A stretch of 64,000 bases of DNA from Ursus arctos (taxonomy: Eukaryota; Chordata; Mammalia; Carnivora; Ursidae). The translations under genes and the position numbers were made by a program. The stretch spans positions 83,141,256 to 83,205,255 of the forward strand of contig NW_026623056.1 of assembly GCF_023065955.2 (NCBI RefSeq). The letters are read 5' to 3'. Numbering within the stretch: position 1 is the first letter of the stretch; the number at the start of each line of letters is the position of its first letter. The notes under the pieces are model-generated. The model was not told where the DNA came from. It did no database searches and was given only the letters and a program-made list of their open reading frames with translations. Of this stretch, positions 22,991-33,500 are shown one piece after another.

Positions 22991-24099
22991 AACCATGAGA
23001 TGAGATCTATAAATTTAGTTCCCAACTTTGTTCCACGGTGGACTTGGGGGCCCAGGTTGACTTCAGTGGGGTTGGTCCTTCGGGGAAGGCGGCAGTCCTG
23101 CTAGCTCAATGGAGGTGGGTGATTCAGAGGGCAAAGCACATGAGGGAGAAGGGGCTATTAGTTTGGGGATCTCTTTGAGGGCTTTTTTGTCATTTCCCCC
23201 TTGGCTTTCCCAGCGCAGCAGCCCTCCTCCCAAGCCCCTGGGCATTCCTTCCAGATTCTGCCCAGGCTGAGCCTCTGCTAACAGGTTGGGACCCCTCCAT
23301 TCTCAGCACCTTACATTCAAACAACTCGAGTATTGACAGACTAGAGAAACTGCAAAAGGAGGCTGTCATTCGACTGCCCCCCCCATCCTCAGAGTCTTAC
23401 AGCAGACACACCCTTAGAGATCACAGTAGCTTCTAGAAACCTTCATTTTAGGAATGAGACTCTGAGGCCAAAAGCAGACAACCCAAGACGGCTCAGCCTC
23501 TGATGCCAACCCTCATGCTGCCTCCCTGGATCTGCTCCTCTGAGCGCAGGACCTTGAACAAATGCCCACAGCTCTCCTGAGTGTTTCCCAGGCTGCAAAG
23601 TGGGAGTAAGAAAAAATAAGTAAGTGACCCTCCTAGGGCCAGTGAGGGAGTAAATGAGATGTAGTCTGTCAGGACCCACTGAGTGTCTGGCAGCTTAACT
23701 CCCCCTTAGGTGGCTTCTAGATGGAAGTCACTACCCTTGTCATTCTAAAGGCTCCCATGTCCTGACAGTCCAGATGACAGACCTCATGGTTTACTGCAAG
23801 CACGGAATAGTACATGTATTTTACCAGTCACGCCTCACACCAGCGCATGTGCACATCTGCATGCGTGTGCATTCAGAGGTATTTACCAAACACCCTCCGT
23901 GTGCCAGGCCCTGTGCTCAGTGCTGGGTCGCAGACAGGGATGACCCTGGACCACTCTGGAGCTGAGTCTTACAAGGAAGGCAGATGCCATTTGCTCGCAG
24001 AGTTCTCCCGAGAGGTCTTATCACTCTGGTTTGGGTGCCAAACGCTGCCATTCTGTATCCCTTCTGGTTTCCAGACCTGGAGCGATTGCTGAAATGCTT
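22991..24099. other. Unassigned intergenic sequence
   Basis: A further MIR-like piece lies at about 23575-23690 ('gctgcaaagtgggagtaag', 'gggagtaaatgagatg') and an antisense one at about 23880-23960. No gene. Confidence 0.4.
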
Positions 24100-24149
24100 T
24101 TTTCTTTCCTTTCCTTTCCTTTCCTTTCCTTTCCTTTCCTTTCCTTTCC
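24100..24149. repeat. (CTTTC)n microsatellite
   Basis: About nine to ten pentanucleotide units, all pyrimidine, at the left edge of the next CpG-rich block. Confidence 0.95.
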
Positions 24150-25340
24150 GGTGCCTGCAGCCTCGCCTCCTACCGTCAGCCCTGGCTCGCCCTGGACAAG
24201 GACGCTGCTCTCCTTGGCAGTCTGGCAGAGCCGCTGCCCGAATGTGTGAACGAACTTGGGGAAGGGAAAGGCGAGAAAGCTGAAGAATGGCCCGGAGGAA
24301 CCCGGGAAGCAGTGGGAGGTCTGAACCTTCGGAGCCCCGCGCTATCCCGCCCCGGCGGATTTGGCACAAACTCCTCCCGGGCCGCCAGGCCACTGAGCAA
24401 AGGCCGGCCCGACGCGCACCCGGCCTTTTGTGGGAGCGAAACACAAAGGAGAGGGAAAAACACGTCTTCCGTTTTGACGGAGGAGGCCGACAGCTTCTGG
24501 ACGCCTGGGCCAGCCAGGAACTTGCGGAGCCGGGCGATTAGCCTCAGCAAGTAAGCACTCAGTTTCGCGGGAAGCGGCTGCGGCGTCGCCCGGGACCCAC
24601 CCAGGACGTGCACACAAGGCGCCAGGCTCAAGGCCAGAGCAAATGCCAGGACACCTCCAGGACGCACGAGGGCAAGCGCCAGCGGCCCTGCTCTTGTTTT
24701 CGATTATTCCTGCAGGGGGTAGGAAGACTTGGAGACCCAGAGAGATGAGTCCAGCGATCGATTTGCCCTGGGGAACACAGACTGCCCCTATCTCCCGAGC
24801 AGCTTTCTGGCAACCATAGAATGTTGGGGGATGCTGCTGGAGAAGGGGTGTACAGCCTAGAGCTGCCAGCCCGAGCTCCGGGCGTGGAGCGTGAAGACCG
24901 CGACGTTCCGCGGCACAGCCCAGAACAGCCGCCCCTGCCCTGGCTGGGTAGCACGGGGCTGTGGCCTGGAGCGTCCATATGGGTGTTCACGCGGGAACCT
25001 CGCGAGTAAGCCAGCTTTCCTGCCTCTGGACTCTCCCCTTCCAGGCTCTAAATACGCACGGCGCCAGAATGGGCCCCTGAACCTTCGCCCGGGGCTCCAA
25101 CTCCAGCCACTGGCGCAAGCCCGCGAAGAACCGCGGACCGCGCACTCTCCCGGACCTCAGGACGCAGGACAGTCGCTGGCGGCAAGCAACAAAAGAAGGA
25201 ACCGGGCTCCAGGACACGTGCCACCCTCTGGACTAACCTCAGCGTCTGCAACCCAGGCGCGCGCACGGTGCGCCTGCCGGTGTTTATTAGATACACAGGC
25301 GTGCGTGGGCACAAGTCCGCGCCTGGGCTGGTGGCCCACA
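24150..25340. promoter_or_regulatory. CpG-rich block 2 upstream of OLIG2
   Basis: CpG-dense segments at about 24170-24620 and 24880-25320, with no repeat and no supported gene. They are 2-3 kb upstream of the OLIG2 promoter and are best read as part of its regulatory domain. Confidence 0.5.
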
Positions 25341-25471
25341 GCTCACATTCCCATGAATGTCCTCACTGCCTGTGGTCGGAGAGGCCCAAAGGAACTATCC
25401 TCTAATACCCGAGCTATTCCTGCTCCCCACCCCCGCTCCCTGAGCGGGACCATGTGCAGATTCTCCTAATT

Positions 25472-25510
25472 CAACGGTTATGGGTTATGGGTCGTCCTCC
25501 ATAACCGTTG
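25472..25510. promoter_or_regulatory. Perfect 12-bp inverted repeat with MYB-type sites
   Basis: Left arm caacggttatgg (25472-25483) and right arm ccataaccgttg (25499-25510) are exact reverse complements with a 15-base spacer. Each arm starts with CAACGG, which fits the MYB-family consensus YAAC(T/G)G. The left arm is followed by a second 'gttatggg'. Function is unknown; it could be a paired protein-binding site or a small hairpin. Confidence 0.5.
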
Positions 25511-26535
25511 CACGACGTAGCTCCACGCTTCAGTTCTTCATGTTTTAAGCACAAATTTAACGGATGGCTGCAGAGCCAACTGGGAAACACGCGAGTTGAA
25601 AAATAATGCTCCAGAAAGCATTGAGATGGGGGCGAAGGCGAGAGCCTGCTGGGTTTTCTATCCTCGTCTTACCCAGACACCGGAGCAAGACCGAGGGCTT
25701 ATTTTTGTATTTATTTTGTGCTTTCTCAATTTGAAAGAGAATTACTTTCTTTGTTTTTAAAGCCATACATGCAAAGTAAAAGTTCCCAAACAACCACTAA
25801 ACAGAGGAGGGAGGGCGGGGGTGTGTTTGTGTTTGTGCCTGTGCAGTATAAAGGGCCGGGGGTCCAGGAGCTGCAGAACCAAACTTCTGTACTGGAAAGG
25901 TACGGATGTAAGGGATCCAGCTCAGGGAAGAGGTTAGAGACGCACGGCTGCCACTACTGTAAAGAACGCCGGCACCTGCGCTGTAAAGGGTTAGCAATGT
26001 TTTCAGTAGGATTGCTGCACAGTCTCTTGACTTTCCCATCTGTAAAACGGGTAGATGCGTTAGTACCACTAAACTACCTCAGTTAGCCGCTTCTCTAAGA
26101 CCAGGTTTAATCCCTGATGGGCAGGAGTTTCTGGGGTTAGCGGCCAAGCTGTTATTGGTAAAACGTGTCTGAATCCGGCCGCGAGTAGCTGGATCTCACC
26201 ATCTGGCCCCAGGCCTGGGGAAGTCTTGCCTAGGCCTTAGGCTTCCCCTCCCCCAAACAAACTAGCGTTTCCCTCCTCCTCCATGGCGTGGGGATGACCG
26301 CAAGGTGATGCTGAAAATACCTTCATCGGTTCCAGAGCTAATAAATGGGGGGGGGGGCTTTAACCTTGGGCTCTAGACTCTGCCCTTCTGTTAGTGCGGT
26401 TACTGTAGGGAAATATCTCATCCCTGTGTCTACACCTTTCCCGACTTTATGAAGAGTTGTGATTTCTTTCAAAACACCTTTCAGGAATAGGTCCCCTACT
26501 TCCTTCCCCGCCCTCTGCCTCGCAAGGCCCTGCCC
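25511..26535. other. Repeat-poor upstream region of OLIG2
   Basis: No transposon recognised. AT-rich 25540-25800 alternates with GC-rich segments. A G run lies at 26347-26357, next to 'gagctaataaat'. Likely proximal regulatory DNA. Confidence 0.4.
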
Positions 26536-26550
26536 CCAGCTGGGGGCGCT
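26536..26550 (+). promoter_or_regulatory. CTCF-like site
   Basis: ccagctgggggcgct matches the CTCF core (CCASYAGRKGGCRSY) at all but one position. It is about 0.7 kb upstream of the OLIG2 start site, where a boundary or loop anchor would be plausible. A motif match alone is weak evidence. Confidence 0.4.
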
Positions 26551-27042
26551 ACCAGCCGCCCGCGGAGGAGCCGCAACGGCCAGCTCCCGGAGGCGCGCTT
26601 AGCTTAAGAAAGTAGGAGCTTTGTGCTTGGTTGTCGTTTACATTGGGGGTTCAAAATGCCCACGTGGTGATGAAACCCTTAGATAGGAACAGGCCGCGAG
26701 AACCCAGAGAGAGATGAAAAGCAGAAGACTCCAGCCCCAGTCCCTGAATCGCCAGGGTAATTCGTGCACATCCCCAAAAGATCGATCGCGTAGGGTATCA
26801 GGTTAGTTCGTCTGCAGAACCTCCAGCCCACCCCATCCCCCAGTCTGACTCTGTGGTCACCGTATTTTCATAGAAACTTGACAACGCTCCCTCTCTCTCT
26901 CTCCCTCTATCTCAACTGCATTCTATTCTGCCCTCGGTACTTCCCCGGCAAGCCCGCCCTTCTCCTCCCCCTCGCCTCTCACACCCCCTCCGCGGGTTCC
27001 TCCTCCAGTCCCTCCCCAAGAATCTCCCGGCCGCCGACGCCC

Positions 27043-27047
27043 ATTGG
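27043..27047 (-). promoter_or_regulatory. Inverted CCAAT box of OLIG2
   Basis: 'cccattggctg' contains ATTGG, the reverse of CCAAT, about 190 bp upstream of the TATA box. Likely NF-Y site. Confidence 0.5.
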
Positions 27048-27109
27048 CTGTGCGCGGGGAGGAGGCGTGTGCGGGCCGGGCGACTTTCATTGAGCGGAAT
27101 TAGCCCGGA

Positions 27110-27117
27110 TGACATCA
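27110..27117 (+). promoter_or_regulatory. CRE/AP-1-like site of OLIG2 promoter
   Basis: tgacatca differs at one base from the palindromic CRE TGACGTCA. It lies about 120 bp upstream of the TATA box, next to a TTAGCCC-like block. Confidence 0.35.
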
Positions 27118-27176
27118 GCTTCCCAGCCCCCCGGGCGGGCCCAGCTCGTTGGCGCGGCGGCCCCTCCAGGACCCGC

Positions 27177-27185
27177 ACATTGTTC
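27177..27185 (-). promoter_or_regulatory. SOX-type motif in OLIG2 promoter
   Basis: acattgttc contains ATTGTT, the reverse complement of the SOX core AACAAT, 50 bp before the TATA box. SOX factors act in the same lineage as OLIG2, so this is a credible but unproven input. Confidence 0.4.
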
Positions 27186-27234
27186 CCCGCCCCCCCCTCG
27201 GCCACCGCCGCCGCGGTCGCTGCCGCCACCGGGC

Positions 27235-27242
27235 TATAAAAA
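27235..27242 (+). promoter_or_regulatory. OLIG2: OLIG2 TATA box
   Basis: tataaaaa sits in 'gggctataaaaaccgg' within the CpG island. Spacing puts the transcription start near 27262-27272, just before 'gatgcttattatagacc', which resembles the start of known OLIG2 transcripts. Confidence 0.75.
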
Positions 27243-27264
27243 CCGGCAGAGCCCCGAAAGGTGC

Positions 27265-27356
27265 GGATGCTTATTATAGACCAACGCGACCTCAGCTCCC
27301 GGAGCCCGGTTCTCCGCTGCGGCTTTTGGGAACGAGCTCCTCTCATTGCATCCACA
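27265..27356 (+). other. OLIG2: OLIG2 exon 1 (non-coding 5' UTR)
   Basis: It runs from the predicted start site, about 30 bp after the TATA box, to a strong splice donor (ccaca|gtaagtg, GT at 27357-27358). It has no coding part. The 5' end is approximate. OLIG2 in other mammals also has a short non-coding first exon and one intron before the coding exon. Confidence 0.65.
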
Positions 27357-28095
27357 GTAAGTGTCCCCGCCCCCCAGCAGCCCCAGCCTATATCCCAGGG
27401 ACATACCCCCCTCAACTCGCCTCCGACCCAGGAAGCTCCGTTAGAGAGGGCCCCGGTCCTGCCCCTGCCGGCCAGTTCTCCCGAGTGGCTTCGCTGTTCT
27501 GACTCTCCCCACACTCATCGCAGCATCCCCTTCGCCCAAACGCGAGAAGTCGGGGCGACCTAAGTCCCTTCTGGCCAAGTCCCGGTCAGCTGGCAAGCTC
27601 CGGGCGGCCCCCCGGACGCAGCGCATGTTATCTAGGCTCGCGGGCGCTGGGTGCCTGTGTGTGTTTGTTGCGCGGTGTCGATGGAGATAAGGTCGAAGCG
27701 TTTGAGAAACCAAATAAATACTTCTCTATTTAGATCTCCACCATCCCAAAGAAAAACCCTCCCTTGCCATTCCAGCCCTGGGGATTCAGCCTCCCCGTTC
27801 CTAATTGAAGGCATAAAGCCTCTAGAATGCCACCCTCGCCGAGGGGCGTCCGATGCTCCCTGGAATAAAACAACCTGTGGATGGGAGCGGAGGAAGCGGT
27901 GGGAGGGAAAGAAGCGGATTACTACGCGCGTACCTGCGTGCCCCTGGAAGGAAGGCCAGACACAGCGAGGTGGACACGGAGCGACCGGCCACCCGCACCT
28001 GGGCCGCGCGCTGCGGTGCAGGCGGGAGCAGCTTCTCGCTCTCTTTCTGAGTGCCTCACGCTCGATTTCGATCTCTCTCTCCTGTTTCTTCGCAG
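27357..28095 (+). other. OLIG2: OLIG2 intron
   Basis: 739 bp between donor gtaagtg and a pyrimidine-rich acceptor (ctctctcctgtttcttcgcag, AG at 28094-28095). An in-frame ATG at 28051 lies inside the intron, so the 40 codons before the accepted start are not expected in the protein. Confidence 0.7.
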
Positions 28096-28170
28096 GAGGC
28101 GTGCGTAAAGCTCCGAGGGCCGAGGGAGGGAGGGAGGACCCTGCAAAAGCTGCGACTATCCCTCGGGGCC

Positions 28171-29142
28171 ATGGACTCGGACGCCAGCCTGGTGTCCAGT
28201 CGCCCGTCGTCGCCAGAGCCCGATGACCTTTTTCTGCCGGCCCGGAGCAAAGGCAGCGGCGGCAGCGGCTTCACGGGAGGCACAGTGTCCTCGTCCACGC
28301 CGAGCGACTGCCCGCCAGAGCTGAGCGCAGAGCTGCGCGGCGCCATGGGCGCGGCGGGCGCGCACCCCGGGGACAAGCTGGGCGGCAGCGGCTTCAAGTC
28401 CTCCTCGTCCAGCACTTCGTCGTCCACTTCGTCGGCGGCTGCGTCGTCCACCAAGAAGGACAAGAAGCAGATGACGGAGCCCGAGCTGCAGCAGCTACGC
28501 CTCAAGATCAACAGCCGCGAGCGCAAGCGCATGCACGACCTCAACATCGCCATGGACGGGCTGCGCGAGGTCATGCCTTACGCGCACGGCCCGTCGGTGC
28601 GCAAGCTCTCCAAGATCGCCACGCTGCTGCTGGCGCGCAACTACATCCTCATGCTCACCAACTCGCTGGAGGAGATGAAGCGACTGGTGAGCGAGATCTA
28701 CGGCGGCCACCACGCGGGCTTCCACCCGTCAGCCTGCGGTGGTCTGGCGCACTCGGCGCCCCTGCCCGCTGCCACGGCGCACCCCGCGGCCGCCGCGCAC
28801 GCCGCACACCACCCCGCGGTGCACCACCCCATCCTGCCTCCCGCCGCCGCCGCCGCGGCCGCCGCCGCGGCCGCCGCCGCGGTGTCCAGCGCCTCCCTGC
28901 CTGGTTCCGGGTTGTCGTCGGTGGGCTCCATCCGGCCCCCGCACGGCCTGCTCAAGTCCCCGTCGGCTGCGGCGGCGGCCCCGCTGGGGGGCGGGGGCGG
29001 CGGCAGTGGGGGCAGCGGCGGCTTCCAGCACTGGGGCGGCATGCCCTGCCCCTGCAGCATGTGTCAGGTGCCACCGCCGCACCACCACGTGTCGGCCATG
29101 GGTGCAGGCAGCCTGCCCCGCCTCACCTCCGACGCCAAGTGA
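28171..29142 (+). CDS. OLIG2: Oligodendrocyte transcription factor 2 (bHLH)
   Basis: Complete 323-residue protein, the same length as human OLIG2. It is a nuclear bHLH factor, mostly a repressor, that binds E-boxes as homo- or heterodimer and specifies motor-neuron and oligodendrocyte progenitors downstream of Sonic hedgehog. Visible parts: an N-terminal Ser/Pro segment with S10, S13 and S14 (known phosphosites in OLIG2); a Ser/Thr box at 77-93; bHLH at about 108-162 with basic region [13 protein letters not shown] and second helix [16 protein letters not shown]147 in an RKLS context, the known PKA-type site; a His/Ala-rich linker; a 13-alanine tract at 225-237; a 6-glycine run at 273-278; and the conserved C-terminus. 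Start chosen at 28171: good Kozak context (gccATGG), the known [10 protein letters not shown] start, and the earlier in-frame ATG at 28051 is intronic. No frameshift or missing key residue. Coding is in a single exon. Confidence 0.98.
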   Translation: MDSDASLVSSRPSSPEPDDLFLPARSKGSGGSGFTGGTVSSSTPSDCPPELSAELRGAMGAAGAHPGDKLGGSGFKSSSSSTSSSTSSAAASSTKKDKKQMTEPELQQLRLKINSRERKRMHDLNIAMDGLREVMPYAHGPSVRKLSKIATLLLARNYILMLTNSLEEMKRLVSEIYGGHHAGFHPSACGGLAHSAPLPAATAHPAAAAHAAHHPAVHHPILPPAAAAAAAAAAAAAVSSASLPGSGLSSVGSIRPPHGLLKSPSAAAAAPLGGGGGGSGGSGGFQHWGGMPCPCSMCQVPPPHHHVSAMGAGSLPRLTSDAK

Positions 29143-29254
29143 GCTGGCCGGCGCCGGCGCGATCTGGCGAGCGGAGGGACCCGGAGGCTGCGGGGAAGCA
29201 CAGACCGGCCGGCACCGGGGGCCCGGGAGCTCAGCTCCGAGGAGCGCAGGACCT

Positions 29255-29277
29255 GGGGCTGGGGGTGGGGGTGGGGG
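29255..29277 (+). promoter_or_regulatory. G-quadruplex motif in OLIG2 3' UTR
   Basis: Four G runs of 4, 5, 5 and 5 bases at 29255-29258, 29261-29265, 29267-29271 and 29273-29277, with loops of only CT, T and T. It is on the sense strand, so it can form in the mRNA, about 115 bases past the stop codon. Confidence 0.65.
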
Positions 29278-30482
29278 CAATGGTGAGGACACCCGCACTG
29301 GGGAGCCGGAGCAATGGAGGGCGCTCACTGAACAGTGGGGAGTGAGAGGGGCGTTCGCTCTGGGACCCGGTTCAGCCCTCTCTGGCTTTAAACAGCGCTG
29401 CTCCGATAGACACCATTTTATAAGAAAGCACTGCTAGGTGCATCCCTCCCTCGACACCCCTCCCCCGCCCATTCCCAAGAAAGTGGATTCTTAAAACGGT
29501 GGTTTCCTCGCGAACAGGGCCTCACTCGGCCCGGGCAGCACTTCGTTAAATGGGGGCGAGGGGGACGGAGGCCAGCGTGGGCGACTGCCTCTCCTTCCTA
29601 GGTTCCCGGCGGGTGGAGACTCGGGGGAAGCTGCGCTCCGCCAGCGGCCGTCGGGCCTCGGCCTCCAGGGTCGTCCCTGGCCCAGGGCCAGGGGCTACGA
29701 GTTAGTTGGAAGCTGGCATTCGGTACCAGAAAGAAGCACTTACGGTCGTGTCCAATCTGGGTAAAGCCACAACGGTCCGAGAACTGTTGCCGTTCCTCCC
29801 TGTCGCTCCTATTGGTTTGGGGGTTTGTGGTTTTCTAATAAATCTGTCTACGTTCCTTTTTCAGCAGTGCGAGCAAGCTTTATAGAAGGTCAGAATAGAA
29901 CCACTTGTGGGTTGGAATAATCTAAAACTGTCGACTTTGGGGGCGGGTGTTTTTTTAGTTATTTTAAAACAGACTCTCCCTCCTTCCCGTTCTTTCCGTC
30001 TCTAAGCACAAAGTGATTTGGTTTATTACCCGATTGGGGGCAGTCATTCTGATACCTGAGGGTTTGACAGAACTCAAAGGCTGTTGCTGTGAATATAGTT
30101 TGGGTTATTTGGGAGTTCTGTTGGCTTTTTAAATTTTTTCTTTCTTGGATGTGTAAATATATGATCAATAATGAGGTAAGTGCGTGCTGCTAAGCCGTCT
30201 GCTCACGTGACTGCCAGCCCCTCCAGAGGCGAAGTCGGGTTCCCTCTATATTGGCTTCTTTTTGCCACGTTTAACACAAATGACAAACTTTTCCACGTGC
30301 TTCCTGCGTCCTCGCAAACCGGTTCGGCCCTCCCAGCGTCGCAATATGGGCTTCACAGCGTCTGCCACGTAACATCCTTCCTCTGACCGCTGTCCCTTGC
30401 ACAGAGTGTATCATCTGTTTTATTTTTGTAAAAAGAAAAAAGTGCTAAATAATATTTATTACTTGTTTGGTTGCAAAAACGA

Positions 30483-30515
30483 AATAAATGATCGAGTGTT
30501 GAGATTTTAAATAAA
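30483..30515 (+). terminator. OLIG2: OLIG2 polyadenylation signals
   Basis: AATAAA at 30483-30488 and again at 30510-30515. The implied mRNA of about 2.5 kb fits the usual OLIG2 transcript length. Confidence 0.75.
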
Positions 30516-30539
30516 ATTTAAAGTAAGTCGGATGTTTTC

Positions 30540-33500
30540 CAGCCCTGTGGGTGGGAGGAGTTGCGGGGAGCCGCCAGGGAAGGGGGTGCAGGACTCTTTG
30601 CCGGGGAGCCGGATCTGGGAACCATTCGGTTGGTTTCACCCTGGAGAAAGATGAGGGGTGTGTTTGACTATTCTCCCGCCAACCCCCCACCCCAACAAAC
30701 ACACTTACGTCCTCTTTAAAACTTGTTCTGAGCACCTCTTCGGGGTGTTTCTCACAGCTCTCTTGTTATTTTGATTTTCCAACGCCTAATCCGGAACTCT
30801 TTTTTCCCTTCGGTTGAGGACTGAGTTAGTTGAAAGTGAAAATTTCCCTCCCAGCGCACGGAATTTGGGGCCTAGGGGGCGAGGGCCATGCCTTCCGCTG
30901 GGGGTCCCGGAGCTCAGGCCTCCAGTTTTACAGGGACTTTTTTTTCCCTTTGGGCTCAGAGGCAGCCGCCCACCCCCATTCTGCTCGGGTGGCATCCTTA
31001 GGCTTCAGCTGAGGACCAGCCACTTGGGGCCCTCCGGCCCGCGGCGCTGGTGCGCTCCGGGCAGAGCGCGGCGGGAGTGTCGGGCGCGGGATCCGCTAAC
31101 CCTTCTCTCCCGTCCGCGCGCTGTGCACGACCCTCCCCGGGCGTCCACGCCGGCCTTGAACTGCAAAGTGTTAGGTGCTGGGAACCGCCAGCCTGGAGCG
31201 AGACTCTCCTGAACCGCGTCCGGCCTCCGTGCCCTTCCCTCGGTTCACCTCTCTTCTCGCCGTCACTGGGTTCCTCACAATCCAAAGCTGCGATGCACGT
31301 TTCGGACTTGGGTAAAACAAATGAGATTCTGGGTAAAAATAGAAAAGCTTCGGCCTTTCTGGTCAAGGAAGACAGACCATGTTGCAGTCCCTCGGCCTGC
31401 GAGGCTTAAGGGAGAACGCGCTCCCTTGAAAGCAGCGACTGGTACGGGCGCAGAGGCCAGTTCCCCAGCCCTGGCGCCTCTCGCTTACGATGTCTTTGGT
31501 GGCCGCTGGCGGACACCTGGGGGTGGAGAAGGTTTCCCTGGTCTTAACCTCCTTTTTTGAGGGCCCTGATTCCGTCCCAGGCAGATTCTCCCTGTGCAGG
31601 ACTGAAGGTGGCTCCATACCCTGGCTCAGGGACAGGTGCTCCTGGGTGACTAGCAGGTGTGCGGAGCACAACAGCAGGCGCCTGGAGGTCCGGTGCAGTA
31701 GGCCTCCTTTCCGCTCTGCTTTTCGCCGAACGCCGAAAGCCTGGAGGAGGCCGAGCTGCTGGGGAAGAGGAAGGAAGAGGACAGGGACTCGGGCCTCCCC
31801 AGGCAATTTCAAGAAGAGGGTAGGGCAGGATCTAGGAGCTTTTTTTTCGAAATCCCATTTGAAACGAAATTTGTTAAGAATTCAAAATGGGTCAGGTTGC
31901 AGCAGCAGACACATACGGAAGGACTGGGAGAGGCTTGAACTCGGGGTGGGAGCTCAGAACCCAGGGAACGGGGTTGGGGGCTCCTTGGTTGCAGTAGCCG
32001 TTTCCTTCACCCACTGGAAGCCTAGGCTGTCAGCACACGTGTACGGGCTCCTGGTGTGCACGGTGTATGCAGACAGGGGCATGAAAGGAAAGGAACTAGG
32101 TCTTCTCACACCCAAGCTCTCTGCCAGAGTCCAGCCACCAGCCAGGCTGGACCCAGGCCTCCGACGAAGGAGGAGCTGGATCCCCCCAGGATCCCAGCCC
32201 TTCCAGGAGTCGCCCGCCTAAACTGCGGGCCCAGCCAGGGATCTCAGCCTCCATGTGTGAGAGAGGAGCATCCTCGGCCGCTGCGGAGGCGCACACGGGG
32301 ACACGGGACACGCATAGCTGCCCAGGGCAGGTGGCTCCTCAAGGGAGGGTGGCCCTGGACTGGCAGGGGCCGGGGTGGGGGACTCAGGACCCCTGCTGGG
32401 CTTCGGAGTAGGGCGGGAGAAGATGTTATGCAAACTGTCAGACTTCCGAGGGTCCTTAACTGGGGGGTGGGCCCCCCACTGAGAGAGAGGGGAAAGGAAA
32501 AGGAGGTCGAATAACTGTCCAGGCCTGGCCCGGTCTGCAGGGCACTGTCAGGGGGGATGCCCTCTCCGGAAGTATTAGTCCAGAGGTTTTCTCCTGCACT
32601 GAGTCCCAGCTCCGCTTCCCCACCTGCCCCATGACCCCCTTGCTTCCAGGCTCTCAGCCGCAGAGCCAGGGACTTCTGTCACTAGACCCCAAGGTCTCTG
32701 AGATCCCCTCCAAGAGCTCAGCTCGAGGTTAAGGGACAGAACCTCTTGCAGGGCCTCTGTGCTCCAGAGCCCTGTCCTTCCTCCTCATTCTCTTACTGGG
32801 CAGGGGTCACTGAGAAATGATGATTCCCTGGACACAGTGTTGGAGGACTGCCCAATGCCTCTGGCGCCCGAAGAGTTGAAACTCCACATTTCTGGGACAG
32901 CGAGCCCAGGGACCAAGCAAACCCTCAGACCTAGTGTTCATCTCAGCCTGGGAATGTGCTGTTGAGACCCAAGGTGTCACTCCCAATGAGGATGGCTATA
33001 GGAAGACCTAAACAACAGGGCAGTCTGGGGTGGGGCAGCCCTGCATGTAGGACCTGTCCTCATTCCCAGACAGGAACCCGTGAAGAGCTCTGGGGCCAGT
33101 GCATTGGATTTGAAAGCCCCCTAGACACTCAGAGTGCTGGAGAATTTAAGGCAGAATGGACCTAACAATGGGTCTGAACTCCCTCTATTAAGTAAACACC
33201 TTCGTGCCCCCAGAAGTTCGTCTAAGACAAAGGATCCTCTATACAAGCTCCATGTTAAGTCCCTCTTTTAATACAGACTTTGGGCCAAGTTCCCAGTCCC
33301 CACACAGGTGCCTCATAGTACTAGGAGGAATTATTGCGCGGGGGGGGGGGGGTGTCTTTGACAGGGGCCCTACACCAAGAGTCTCAAGACCCCTGGCTGG
33401 TGACAGCCCCCAGTCACTGTCTCTGCAAACCCTTAAGGGAGGCCAGAATCAGGTCTGATGGTTCTTAGGATAAGTAGTTGCTATATTGAATCCCACCCTG

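Larger units (their letters stand above)
26930..29700. promoter_or_regulatory. OLIG2 CpG island
   Basis: Nearly continuous CpG-dense DNA covering the promoter, first exon, most of the intron, the whole coding region and the first part of the 3' UTR. No transposon lies inside. Islands of this size around a single-exon-coding developmental factor are typical Polycomb-regulated regions. Confidence 0.75.
29143..30535 (+). other. OLIG2: OLIG2 3' UTR
   Basis: It runs from the stop to shortly after the polyadenylation signals. Its first 500 bases are GC-rich and hold a strong G-quadruplex motif; the rest is AT-richer, with T-rich and ATTT-containing stretches around 30120-30170 and 30420-30480. No transposon inside. 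The end is approximate. Confidence 0.75.

Noticed and set aside
26912..27514. 200-codon minus-strand frame across the OLIG2 promoter
   Set aside because: It covers the TATA box and first exon antisense, is low in complexity, and has no family signature.
28739..29437. 232-codon frame overlapping OLIG2 in another phase, and 199- and 120-codon antisense frames
   Set aside because: Shadows of the OLIG2 coding sequence; Arg/Pro/Ala-rich because of its GC bias, with no independent start context or family motif.
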